A stretch of DNA of 33,408 bases, from the NCBI GenBank assembly GCA_022559985.1, contig JAFJTR010000155.1:1-33408 (forward strand). Reading direction: 5' to 3'. A model generated the notes under the pieces. It saw nothing but the letters and a program-made list of their open reading frames with translations. It made no database searches and was not told the origin of the DNA. Below, piece by piece: positions 20,339 to 29,500 of this stretch. This DNA comes from Parastagonospora avenae f. sp. tritici 18332-5 (taxonomy: Eukaryota; Ascomycota; Dothideomycetes; Pleosporales; Phaeosphaeriaceae). The translations under genes and the position numbers were made by a program. Position 1 is the stretch's first letter. Each line of letters opens with the position of its first letter.

Positions 20339-20872
20339 ATGCATCTACGCTATGCAAGTCTGCTTGGACACCTCGCAAGTGCTATCGCAATTCCTACAGC
20401 ACGATCAGACCCGATCCCAGGCAACTACTCGTGGACGCTTCCAAGGCCACGCGATGTGTCTAAACATTACTCTGTGCAGATATTCTACGGTGGACCCTGG
20501 TCAGTCTTCTACGGTCCGTATGGCATAGCGGCCGATCCTTGTAATCTGCAGCAATTTACGTGGAGTGGTGACTATACTGACGCGAAGGTCGCTGCAACTG
20601 ATACGGACGACCCTCCTGTCCCGGCGCAGGCCTTTTGGAACGGAACACTCCCAAAATATGCGGGAGAGGACTCATGCATGATTCGTAAAAAGGGTAACGG
20701 CCCTCCTACACTTATATGTGGTCCAAATGAAAAAAATAAACCCTTGCCATCACCAGTAGGGCCGTTCACATACATCGACGACTTTAAAAAGGATGTCCAG
20801 TACAAGGACCCCGCTATGATATGTAACGGTAACAAATATTACCGAGCTTGGACTGTTGAGTACTTTGGATAG
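20339..20872 (+). CDS. Predicted secreted protein, effector candidate (177 residues)
   Basis: The ATG at 20339 is chosen because it puts a hydrophobic leader at the N-terminus (YASLLGHLASAIAIPTA), which could be a signal peptide cleaved near residue 21. The frame is also open upstream but without such a leader. The mature part has four Cys (68, 113, 127, 162), enough for two disulfides, many aromatic residues and Gly/Pro turns (FYGGPWSVFYGPYG), and ends WTVEYFG. No enzyme motif or known domain is seen. Size, secretion signal, paired Cys and a transposon-rich setting are typical of fungal effector candidates, but the role is inference. No RIP-like stops. Confidence 0.65.
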   Translation: MHLRYASLLGHLASAIAIPTARSDPIPGNYSWTLPRPRDVSKHYSVQIFYGGPWSVFYGPYGIAADPCNLQQFTWSGDYTDAKVAATDTDDPPVPAQAFWNGTLPKYAGEDSCMIRKKGNGPPTLICGPNEKNKPLPSPVGPFTYIDDFKKDVQYKDPAMICNGNKYYRAWTVEYFG

Positions 20873-21380
20873 TTAACTTAGTATATGTAGTTAATCTGCG
20901 AAATGTGTTTACGTAATCGTCTAAGTTAGTAACTTGAAATACGAAGTTAAACACTGTTAGGATGCTGACACCAGACTTTGCAACGAACAAATATGAATCA
21001 TATTGAAACAAGGTCCCACTTGTAGTTGTCAGATATGAGCAAGGCTGGCCGTATCGCAGGCCCGCTGGAATGGACCTGCATGGAATGGACCGCGCAGCTG
21101 GTCGCACAAGAGCGGGGGATAAAACCACCTGTTCATAGATAAGAGGAAGGGGGAATCAACAACAATTATCTCTAAACAATTGCCTACAAGCATCATGTCT
21201 GATAAGGGCACGATAAGTAAAAGTGCAGAGGTTTAGATAATTCGGGGCAACATGCTAACAAAGCGGTCCGGGTGTTAAGGGTAAAGGTGAGAGTGAAAGT
21301 GACGATGGATCATGTGTGTCGCTTCGCGGAGTGCGTTGAAGGGAGGCAAACGCGTTCCTCTCACTTCACCGCACTTGGGA
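20873..21380. other. Intergenic, mostly unrecognised
   Basis: Contains the LTR-family scrap at 20925-20957. The rest shows only short open frames. The last ~130 bases lead into the promoter of the next gene. Confidence 0.45.
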
Positions 21381-21388
21381 TATAAGAG
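21381..21388 (+). promoter_or_regulatory. TATA box of the 21626 gene
   Basis: GGGATATAAGAG precedes a CA/CT-rich stretch (CACTCACCACCACCACTC and CTACAACCACAACC) typical of a fungal transcription start and 5' UTR, about 240 bases before the ATG. Confidence 0.6.
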
Positions 21389-21625
21389 CACGACCACTCC
21401 TATTTCGCACTCACCACCACCACTCTTCCTCTACAACCACAACCACGCCCAAAGCATTAAGTCTATTCCCCAAGCTATCCAAATACCCTAATCTAATACA
21501 CACGCAGATAACTTCACACCAATCTTTACTCTTAAAAACTCCGAAAACCTCATCAACCTATGTGCACACCTCTAGAACCCCTGCTTACACTTCTCTCTAT
21601 ACTGACATGTTCAAGCCTCTCTACT

Positions 21626-21883
21626 ATGAAGTTCCTCATCAGCCTTATCACCACGGCCCTCGCCATCCTCATCTTTGCCACCACGGCCTCCGCCGGTCCC
21701 ATCGGCTACGCCATCTGTCAGGGAGGCTGCGCCGGCGTTGTTATGGCTTGTTACTCCGCCGCGGGTTTCACGTGGGGCGCCACGCTCGGTGCTACGGCTC
21801 CCGCCACTGTCCTCGCGTGCAACGCGGCGTACGGAACGTGCCAGGCGGCGTGTGCGGCTGTGTTGATGGTCCCGCTGCCGTAG
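21626..21883 (+). CDS. Small secreted Cys-rich protein, zygote-specific (Zys3)-like family
   Basis: The ATG at 21626 gives a textbook signal peptide (MKFLISLITTALAILIFATT, cut after ASA at residue 23). An in-frame ATG at 21560 would bury it. The mature protein of about 62 residues has six Cys in the pattern CxxxC, x6, C ... C, x6, C, x3, C and very high Ala/Gly content (ACYSAAGFTWGATLGATAP, ACNAAYGTCQAACAAVL). This pattern matches small fungal secreted proteins that are often annotated as zygote-specific proteins after an algal gene; their function in fungi is not known. A TATA box and a pyrimidine/CA-rich leader support real expression. The family assignment is from memory of the pattern. 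Confidence 0.75.
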   Translation: MKFLISLITTALAILIFATTASAGPIGYAICQGGCAGVVMACYSAAGFTWGATLGATAPATVLACNAAYGTCQAACAAVLMVPLP

Positions 21884-22811
21884 ATGTTGGATCGAGCTGG
21901 TGCTTAAGGGTTCGATAAGCCCGCATGGGTGAGATGCACGCTGAAGGGGAATGGTGATGGTGATGAGGACGGATATGCAGGACTTTATGGAAGTGCAGGG
22001 CAGGGCATGATCCGGACATAACGGGACAGGAGGATGAAACATGGTGCATAGCTTCTTGAAGAAAGGTCAGAAATACTAATGAAATGCCTTAAACCCACCA
22101 TGCCACGGCTTATCACACAGTCCGAGATGGAACCCTTTTGCTATGACCTTCTCCCCGCGCCCCTCTGACATATCCTACCTCTTCTTAACTTTGTCCCGTG
22201 TACATGAACATATCGCATATCCTGCAGCACTTCGAACCCATACCCAATAGTACCAAAAGCCGAAATTTCACGCCAGTTCTCCTTGCCCATGCACGATAAG
22301 CATTCCTTCTGAAACCTCTCGGCTCAGGTCAGTGAAGAACACAAATTTTATAAAAGTGCCTTTGAAACCTAGCTTGCGCTCACATTGTAGCTAACAATTG
22401 CATGCGTCTTCCCGGGCCTGAAGTTTGATCGTCGTCAGTATCGCGGATACCTGCGTCCCTCGTCTACATCACAACACGCGACAAGCCTCATCAGATTCAG
22501 CTAATCTGGGCAGCGCTCAGATTTTCTGCCCTTGTATAAAGCTCATAATGTAATGATTTAAGAATCCCATTTTCCTGTTCAATGACTCATATCGGAGGGC
22601 GCATTGTACCTTATAAGGAACATCTGAAGGCTGCGTATGCGTTTGCTTACCACTCACCGCCAACTCTTTCACTCCACGGATACCTGTTCAAGGATACCAC
22701 AATTAGAGTCCAAGCGGCAGCGCACAAGAAGCTTTTGTCTCCGTCTCTATCTCTTCTTCTACTATTTTAGATCGCTTCAACGCCCACCAAGTCATCCACA
22801 AAATACCCACC
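21884..22811. other. Intergenic, nothing recognised
   Basis: Frames at 22582-22825 overlap one another and show no domain. The stretch just before 22812 is C/A-rich (CCACCAAGTCATCCACAAAATACCC in part), which looks like the 5' UTR of the next gene. Confidence 0.4.
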
Positions 22812-23003
22812 ATGAGCTCAACTAGCCCCGAACCACTTAGTAACATGTCGGTTATGCCAGCCTCCATTGACCCAGAGGTCGTTACGACTGCCTCGCTACA
22901 GGCCTTACAGTCCGCTGATCAGCGCAAGGTGATAGACATTGTTAACAAACTCCGTCGTACCGGCCTCAGTGGCGTTGTTGAGCTCCCACAACTCATGGTC
23001 TGA
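22812..23003 (+). pseudogene. Dynamin-family GTPase, N-terminal fragment only
   Basis: The ATG at 22812 has good context (ACCCACCATGAGC). The 63 residues end with LQSADQRKVIDIVNKLRR and TGLSGVVELPQLMV, the well-conserved start of fungal dynamin-like proteins. Intact relatives continue directly into the P-loop (GDQSSGKS), but here a TGA follows LMV and no P-loop is found in any frame after it. No consensus GT donor lies at that point. It is therefore a truncated gene copy, perhaps cut by a rearrangement. The N-terminal part itself is undamaged. Confidence 0.65.
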
Positions 23004-23066
23004 GGGTCGCGATTGCTAGAATAGGAGGTTTCGGGGTTTGATACCACGGTGCATATTATACTAGGG

Positions 23067-23375
23067 TCAGCGGCTAAGGAAATGCTGCTCCAGATAAGAC
23101 TCCGGGTCTAGCGAGTCAAGACGCTCTCCGCAAAGAATACTTTCTACCGCCGTTTTATAGTAAGAAGAATAGAGTTGTCCTTTGCCCTTCCAAAAACTCC
23201 CTTTTCGGTCGAAATGTATTCGTGTTCGAGGGAACCTCTTGCCCTCCTGCCACACCACGTCGTGGAGCGTAGAGAGTGTAAGAGCTTCAATTTTCAAGCT
23301 TCTGGCTAGCTCTGTGAGGACAGATTCCCATATATCACCAAATCCACTGCCGTATTTCACGGGTGTCAACGTCAT
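23067..23375 (-). pseudogene. Fragment of an uncharacterised fungal gene
   Basis: The minus-strand frame of 102 codons has no ATG at its beginning and reads LTPVKYGSGFGDIWESVL, ALTLSTLHDVVWQEGKRF and PRTRIHFDRKGSFWKG. These stretches resemble the C-terminal part of uncharacterised proteins common in ascomycetes. Start and upstream part are missing. It sits directly behind the dynamin fragment on the other strand, so two broken genes abut. Confidence 0.4.
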
Positions 23376-23704
23376 ATGTGAGAGCGTAAGAATGCGTCAA
23401 GTCTCTAGGCAGCAGAAGTCTCTAGGCAGCAGTGACAAGTCTGAATTTTTGTGCAACATGACTGGACGGGGAATGGCTCGCTTACAGGAAACAGGGATCT
23501 GCCCATGCATCAGGGGGTAATGGTGGCGCGTCGGTGTATCATGACTCATGCACTTGTTCCTTCCAGCATATATGCCTTGACCACACCAGACCGCAATGCG
23601 ATCTGTTCACTTCTCGTGCACGGACATAGCTTTTTAGTATGACGCTATAAGACTGAAGATTCTGCGCAGCCTCGACTGCTTTTATTTTGTCCCCGTCACC
23701 AATT
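23376..23704. other. Intergenic, upstream of the 23705 gene
   Basis: Contains a direct repeat GTCTCTAGGCAGCAG (23400 and 23418). No ORF of note. Confidence 0.4.
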
Positions 23705-24466
23705 ATGGCTCCCAATTCCGTCGATTCGTCACCATGGTCCTATGCACTGAGTCCCGAACAACCTATCCCTATAGAGCACGAGTGGAGAAAGGTTCTCATT
23801 CCCTGCGTTAAGGTGGATCTGATTCGCTGTGGTTCCCATCAGATAGGAGACGTCGTGACTATCCAATTGGAACGCTCAACGGATAATGGTTTGATAGTCA
23901 ATATGTTCCGAAAAGAAGAAGGTACCATCAAGTGTGTTATCGCCTGGATCTATTCGAAAAAAACTGCAAAAGTACACTCGCGAAAGCCTTGGCCTAAAGG
24001 AACATCACATCTGATTAGCAATCACTTCGATGTTGTGGATATCGGATGTTTGGTTGAGCCAACACGACGCATCTGTCATACAATACCAAGGATTCAGTAC
24101 ATTTTGGGACTCAACATTATCACCAAGAGAGTCGATCGTTTAACAGGATCTGAAAACAGCATTGTTGCTGTAAACAAGTTTAAGGAGCGCGCATTCGAGT
24201 TCCTCAGTTTGCCCGCTGAGCTTCAGGAGATGGTGTTTCATTGCATCAAAGATGCCGAGCCGGAGGAATTTGCTCCCATTGATTGCAAGGCGGTGTTCCA
24301 GAAAAGAGAAGGCACCTTAAATTCGAACTCATTCTGGGGTCTACGAAACGCCAGCCCGCAACTTCGTCGCCTTGCTGACACGTGGCTCCTCAAGAACAAG
24401 CCCATCAGACTACGACTTGACCCTCTACATGAACCGGATTTGTCAACATGTGAAGGAGGAGATTGA
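23705..24466 (+). CDS. BAH-like and F-box-like protein (253 residues)
   Basis: The ATG at 23705 (MAPNSVDSSPW) is preferred; an upstream in-frame CTG/TTG adds only a few residues. Residues about 28-125 read like a BAH fold, which usually binds chromatin or other proteins: HQIGDVVTIQ, VIAWIYSKK, WPKGTSHLISNHFDVVDIG. Residues about 165-190 (FEFLSLPAELQEMVFHCI) look like an F-box-like start, a motif that recruits SCF ubiquitin ligase. The C-terminus is short. The frame is intact. Both domain calls are by eye; the pairing occurs in uncharacterised ascomycete proteins. Confidence 0.55.
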   Translation: MAPNSVDSSPWSYALSPEQPIPIEHEWRKVLIPCVKVDLIRCGSHQIGDVVTIQLERSTDNGLIVNMFRKEEGTIKCVIAWIYSKKTAKVHSRKPWPKGTSHLISNHFDVVDIGCLVEPTRRICHTIPRIQYILGLNIITKRVDRLTGSENSIVAVNKFKERAFEFLSLPAELQEMVFHCIKDAEPEEFAPIDCKAVFQKREGTLNSNSFWGLRNASPQLRRLADTWLLKNKPIRLRLDPLHEPDLSTCEGGD

Positions 24467-24551
24467 GGAAGTAGTTGGTTGATTGATAGAGACTATAAGA
24501 TATATGAACGATTCCACCGTACCTTCAATGGAATACTTAACCGATCAACGT

Positions 24552-24625
24552 GCGTCGGAGCACGATACCGCAAGACACCCCTGCCTAGCGCCTCGCCTCA
24601 CCAAAATCTTGCGGCTACGCCCGTC
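24552..24625 (+). repeat. ~75 bp repeat, copy 1 (partner at 31267-31332)
   Basis: Shared blocks GCGTCGGAGCA, CCTAGCGCCTCGCCTCA and CGGCTAC.GCCGTC occur in the same order and orientation at 31267-31332 with small gaps. One copy precedes the first OrsD-type relic and the other follows the second one. Confidence 0.65.
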
Positions 24626-24843
24626 TTTCCCCCTTTAACTTAGATAGCCCTGCTTACCTTCTGCTGCTGTAAGCACGATCTACAGTAGGTCTGAATGCGC
24701 GTTCTAGTTATTGTGTTCTAGTCGCGTCGCGTATTTGCAAACTCCTAATAACAGCAAAAGACGCGCCTTTGATAGAAACTGCACGTCCTGTTACTATATA
24801 CGATATCTACCTTCCTGTCTTTCTTTTTGGCCTTAGGCTAGCT

Positions 24844-25400
24844 ATGGATCTATTTATCTTCTATCCTGAGTACCACGTGCTGGTATGCAAGTCTTGTGCC
24901 TATGTTGTTGCACCTCTGCACCTTGCCGCGCACATAGCAAACAAGCACGCTAACGATATCTGTAGTCGAGACAGCCTACGCAGACCTACGAAGATAGCTG
25001 CGGCGCTTGCGACGCGCCTTACTAAAGAATACGATCTCCTCAATCCTACTACTAGTAGTATCCCACGCCCGCTGCCCTCAAAGCCGCCATTCCCTAATCT
25101 TAAGCTCTACCGTGGCTATCAGTGCGCTTGCTGCGACTTTACGCGAACAAGGACAAAGACAGCCTTAAGGGAGATGAACACGCACTTAAATGCACACCGC
25201 CTTGTTGTGCAGAAACAAGGCCAGCTAGTTAAACTTGCAGATATGCCTAAAGAAGACAAGAGACCTATGTTTAGGGAGATTTACTGCCAGCGCTTCTTCA
25301 TTCGTGGTGCCTAAGCTAAATACTTTGAGGTAAATGTTCCCTCTCAGACGCAGGAGCTAGTAAAGATGAAGAGCGAAAACGTGCTTAAGGTTAGAAAAAA
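24844..25400 (+). pseudogene. OrsD/DUF3505-type double zinc-finger protein, N-terminal relic
   Basis: From ATG 24844 the frame reads FIFYPEYHVLVCKSC, AAHIANKH (first CxxC...H...H unit), then PPFPNLKLYRGYQCACC, MNTHLNAHR (second unit), and REIYCQRFF. After a TAA at 25312 it continues in the same frame with KYFEV, so the stop is internal to the domain. The two fingers and the following QRFF...YF.V fit the OrsD (PF12013, formerly DUF3505) domain. This domain occurs in large fungal proteins, some with RecQ-type telomere-linked helicases. Similarity ends near 25400. Function here is lost. Confidence 0.65.
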
Positions 25401-26188
25401 TATTTAGACTTTCTAGAGCCTACTTGCATAAGCATGCTTCTACGATTCAAATATACTTTTCAGATTATCTCAAGACGTTGTGGTCGTAGAGATATTGCTG
25501 CGAGAAGGGAGTGGTGGTGTCAGATAGAACGAGCTAAAGTAAGGTCGGATCTGTACAATCGAGCAGGGACCACTTAGCTTGGCACACCAGAACACGAAAT
25601 CGTCAGAACCGAAACAATAGTAGAGAAGAGACAACGAGCATCAATATCATCAAAATCATATCACCACCATGTTATCATATCATCTGACAGGAGGCAAACG
25701 ACAGTGCTGCTAGAAAATTCTTTAAGGTAGGACACAACGTTCTTAATATTAGTTTAACAATCTTAAATGAACGAAAAATAACATCGATTTAGCATAGCTG
25801 GAGCAAGTGATTGCTGCAAACGACAGGCGGTAACGGGGCGTAGTGGAAACATGCGAATACTCTGAGAGACAAAAACGTAGCGCTTGTTTCTGGACTAACG
25901 CGAGTGATTACGGCTTGCAGCAGTATGCAAGGTAAGCTTAGTGGAGGTGAAATAGATTTTGTAGCTCGTTAAGCTTAGAGATACAATGCTCCACCTGCGC
26001 ACGACCTTAACCTCATATTGACAACCACGTATTCCTCTAATTTATCCTGTGGTAGCGTCAACAAGCCAACGTCGCGTGCCCATACATGACTCAGAAAGTC
26101 GTTTGCTAGTTATTGTCACCCCAGTGATCACAGCAAAGTTATTCTACCTTGTACGTTAATAGTACCCTCATAAACGCGCCTTACTATC
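25401..26188. other. No supported gene
   Basis: AT-moderate sequence with stops in all frames. The segment 25480-25690 has an LTR-like feel (TGTGGTCG start, purine/pyrimidine blocks) but no second copy or target duplication, so no call is made. Confidence 0.35.
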
Positions 26189-26357
26189 TGTTGGATGTGG
26201 GAGCACAGTGTAGATATGAAGGAGGAAGAAGGTTGTTGTATTGAGAGAGCGAAAGAGAGCGATTATATACACAACCAGGTGAGTAATCAAGTGACTAACA
26301 GAGTCACGTGAGATACAGTTCACAGTGTACCGTGTGAACTGAGGTGCCAGGCTGACA
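26189..26357 (-). mobile_element. Solo LTR identical to the left copia LTR
   Basis: All 169 bases equal 2365-2533, in the same orientation. No copia coding sequence adjoins it. Flanks CTATC and CACCC do not match, so no 5 bp target duplication is visible; it may have arisen by recombination between elements rather than by simple LTR-LTR excision. Confidence 0.88.
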
Positions 26358-26575
26358 CACCCCCTACTCAGGTATGGCGTTATGGAACACCCCCTATTCC
26401 AAAACTAAACCCTTTCGGGAAATTACGATCGTCGCTCGAGCCAACCCGAACACTACAACCTTCTGCCCTTCGTCGCATAATTGACTCTTCTAACACCTCT
26501 ATCTAGTCCTTTGCATCGTTTAGTCTACAGTATCAGCCTATTCCTTAGGTCCTTCCCTTCGACGCATTATTGTTG

Positions 26576-29500
26576 ATGCAAACGTCTGTTGTTAGAGCGA
26601 TGCCTAAGGTAAATAACCGTCCTGAAAATGTTAGGGAACATCTTATAAGATATGGTCTTTTCATGAATAAGCTAGAGCTGGTTATTATCTGCCGTTCCTG
26701 CCAATTCTCTCTTGGCGATTCTCTAAGCGCCGTGGCAAACCACCTCGCCGAGAAGCATAACATACCTAAAGCGACTACAAAAGAGCTGAGGCGGCTGTTG
26801 CGCCCCTACACATTCTTGGGACCGGAAGCCTTGCGCCTCCGCCCAGATGGATCTACTCCGCACCCGCATCTCCGAGTACAGCCTGGCATTGCCTGCAGGC
26901 ACTGCTCCTTGAAAACCACCAGCTATGAAGTACTAAGTCGCCACTTGTCTAAAAACCATAGAGTAAAGCGAAAATCACTAACATAGCTTAACGACCACGT
27001 GGTTAGCGGTTTATAGTTGCAAAGCTAGGGATAGCACAGTGCTGCCGGATACTAGATTGTGAAGCCGGAGTCCTCGATCGCGCAGGCTCTTGATAACAGC
27101 TTGCTTTAAGACTCTATGCCGCGACTCTGTCAATTAGAGGCGTTACATCAGAAAGAGCAGGACAGTCTATTGGCTCGACACAAGGCATCTGCTACTAACA
27201 GTGGTAACACTGACATAGCCCTTAATACGAATTAGATGCAGCGCACAGGATGGGCTAAAACCTTCGCCGATTCAGATCGATCATTTCTTGCGAAATTAGC
27301 ACAGATGCCTTAGGTTGCGGAACATAGCCTGTTACTGGGCACCTCCAACAGTATCGACATCTACAGCTGCAGGGCGGACGAGCAAAGGCTAGTGCTTATG
27401 ATCGCGGCTCTAGGTCGTGTATTCGACCAGTGTGCAGACACTGTTCGACATACGGACGTATCGATGCGATGTTGGCTACGCAGTCAGGTCGTCGATCGGC
27501 TATACAAGGCTCCATTTGAGCTAGTTGGGCGTGAGAGCACTTCTCACGGCTATTAAAGGCTGATAAAAAGATGCGTTTGCTTTTGCTTCCGTCTGTGGAG
27601 GATAAGTAAGGAAGCAAGGTAACAACTAGCGAAGAGGGACCTAACAGAAAGCGAATGTCAAGCCCTCGCCCAAGTGTAGGATGATGATGTGTGGTCTTTG
27701 TGCCCTGCAGAGGAAGCGCATAAGCTGGACGACCATAGTATGATAGCAAAATTTCCCTTAACAATGCAGGAAATTGCAGAAGCTTTCAGGGAGGATAATG
27801 CAGACAGCAATAAGGCTTCTACAATTTCTGATAGTAGCGAATGCTCAGTCAGAGTCTAACTTAAACAAGATCTAAGTAATTTTAAGGCTAACACATCAGA
27901 TTGCAAGCTCAAGGAATCGTCTAGTGACCTAAGGTCTATGGCAAAGCGTCTCAATAGCTCTCAGCATGACGCGCCTATCAGCAGCCCAGGGGAAAATGGA
28001 GCCGTGACAACGACAGAAAGAGAGAGGGTATTGGGGCTCGAAGCAGCGCTGGAAGACCTGATGCTGCGCTTTAGGTACTTCCTTGTGACTAAAGAATACG
28101 AAGATGGCAATTCTGCCTCTACTCTTCTTGTATACTTTAGTAGCATCCTTAGATTTTCAATTAATAGTTTAACTTTTAAAAGACCTTCGAATTATACATT
28201 AAAGTTGTCGGCGTTAATCTACTGCAGCCGACTGCTTATCATTAAGTCTACCCTGCCTCGCTTTGCGCACCAGTATATAGGATGGCCAGCGCGGCCCCGG
28301 TACAATCAGTCAGAACAGCTTAACCGAGTGCGCAGAGCTAAGATATGCCTTAGATCACAAGCGCCAATAGACGAGTTTTTAAGCCTACGTAACTACGGAC
28401 GAGCAATTAGTTAGTCTGATGGGCCAGCCTTTCAGGTGACCTAGAGCCAGGATGCTGACATAGTGTCTTGGGCCGGAGTAGACTTATCCATAGATCAGTT
28501 CTGAAAGATTAGCCACGATACTATTAATTGCGCTATAGCTGTCTGCAGATAAATGATGTACGAGTAGTGTCCTAAGTCCGATCTTACACGCATCCGCGAT
28601 AGGCTGTCTAACACTACTCTCAGCTACTCGTTCGTAGCTAATCCTGCTAACAGTCTAAGAGAAGCGTATCTTAAGCTTTCTAGAAGAGCATGCCTGGCGA
28701 CTGCGAACAGTTTAATAACGGATGATGATTAGGATTCAGTCGCGGTCCGCCGCTACCTTGATCAGTACGATCATTTGACACACCTCTTAGTCCTATTAGT
28801 CTACCTTGTTAGCGGGCAAGCCCTAAGAGGAACTAAACTCTTTGCTTTAGAGCATTGCAATAGAACTTCGACGTCTCGCGGAGTCTGCGTCCACGCTAGC
28901 AAGATAGCACTAATCAGTCAACATTACAAGGCTCGCTGCACGACTAATAGCGAGTTTTAAGTAGTTAGATTTCTTCCTAAAGAGCTGAGCAAGATCCTAT
29001 ATCACTATCTAGTGTTTATTCAGCCCTTCGCTTGCATGCTATTCTGAATCTGCTACAACACAGACGCCAAAAGCACGCTTTTGTTTTCATCTTTAATTAA
29101 ACTAAAGAAGCCTATAAAAACATCTGTTTTGTTAAAAATACTTCGTAAGCAGACTATCAGCACGCTTAGGTTCCCTATAGGTGTGCAGGTGTATTAACAG
29201 CTCTCAATTGCAATTATAGAAAAGCATGTTAAACAGATTACGAATCCCTTTAATTAACATGACGACAAGAGTAAAGAAGCAGACATTAACGTGTCATTTG
29301 CGTGGCAAAGCGGGCATCGCCCCCTGCAGAGAGGGACGACGTACGGACTAGACAGAGCTTTTCCTAATAGTCTCTAGCCTGCACTCTTACGCATTTACGA
29401 ATAGGCGTTAAACGAATAGCACGAATTCTTGCAACTGCGACGTACTAATATTAGTACATCTTCTAACACAGGAGAGAGAAAAAAGCAAGGGGTTCAATTA

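Noticed and set aside
21562..22049. Four overlapping frames around the 21626 gene
   Set aside because: Arg/His/Pro-rich shadows of the Ala/Gly-rich coding frame, without a signal peptide.
25480..25690. Possible gypsy-type LTR
   Set aside because: It has a TG start and LTR-like composition, but no second copy, defined end or target duplication in the window.
27396..27764. 122-codon minus-strand ORF
   Set aside because: Antisense to the OrsD-type relic; the plus frame carries the conserved motifs.
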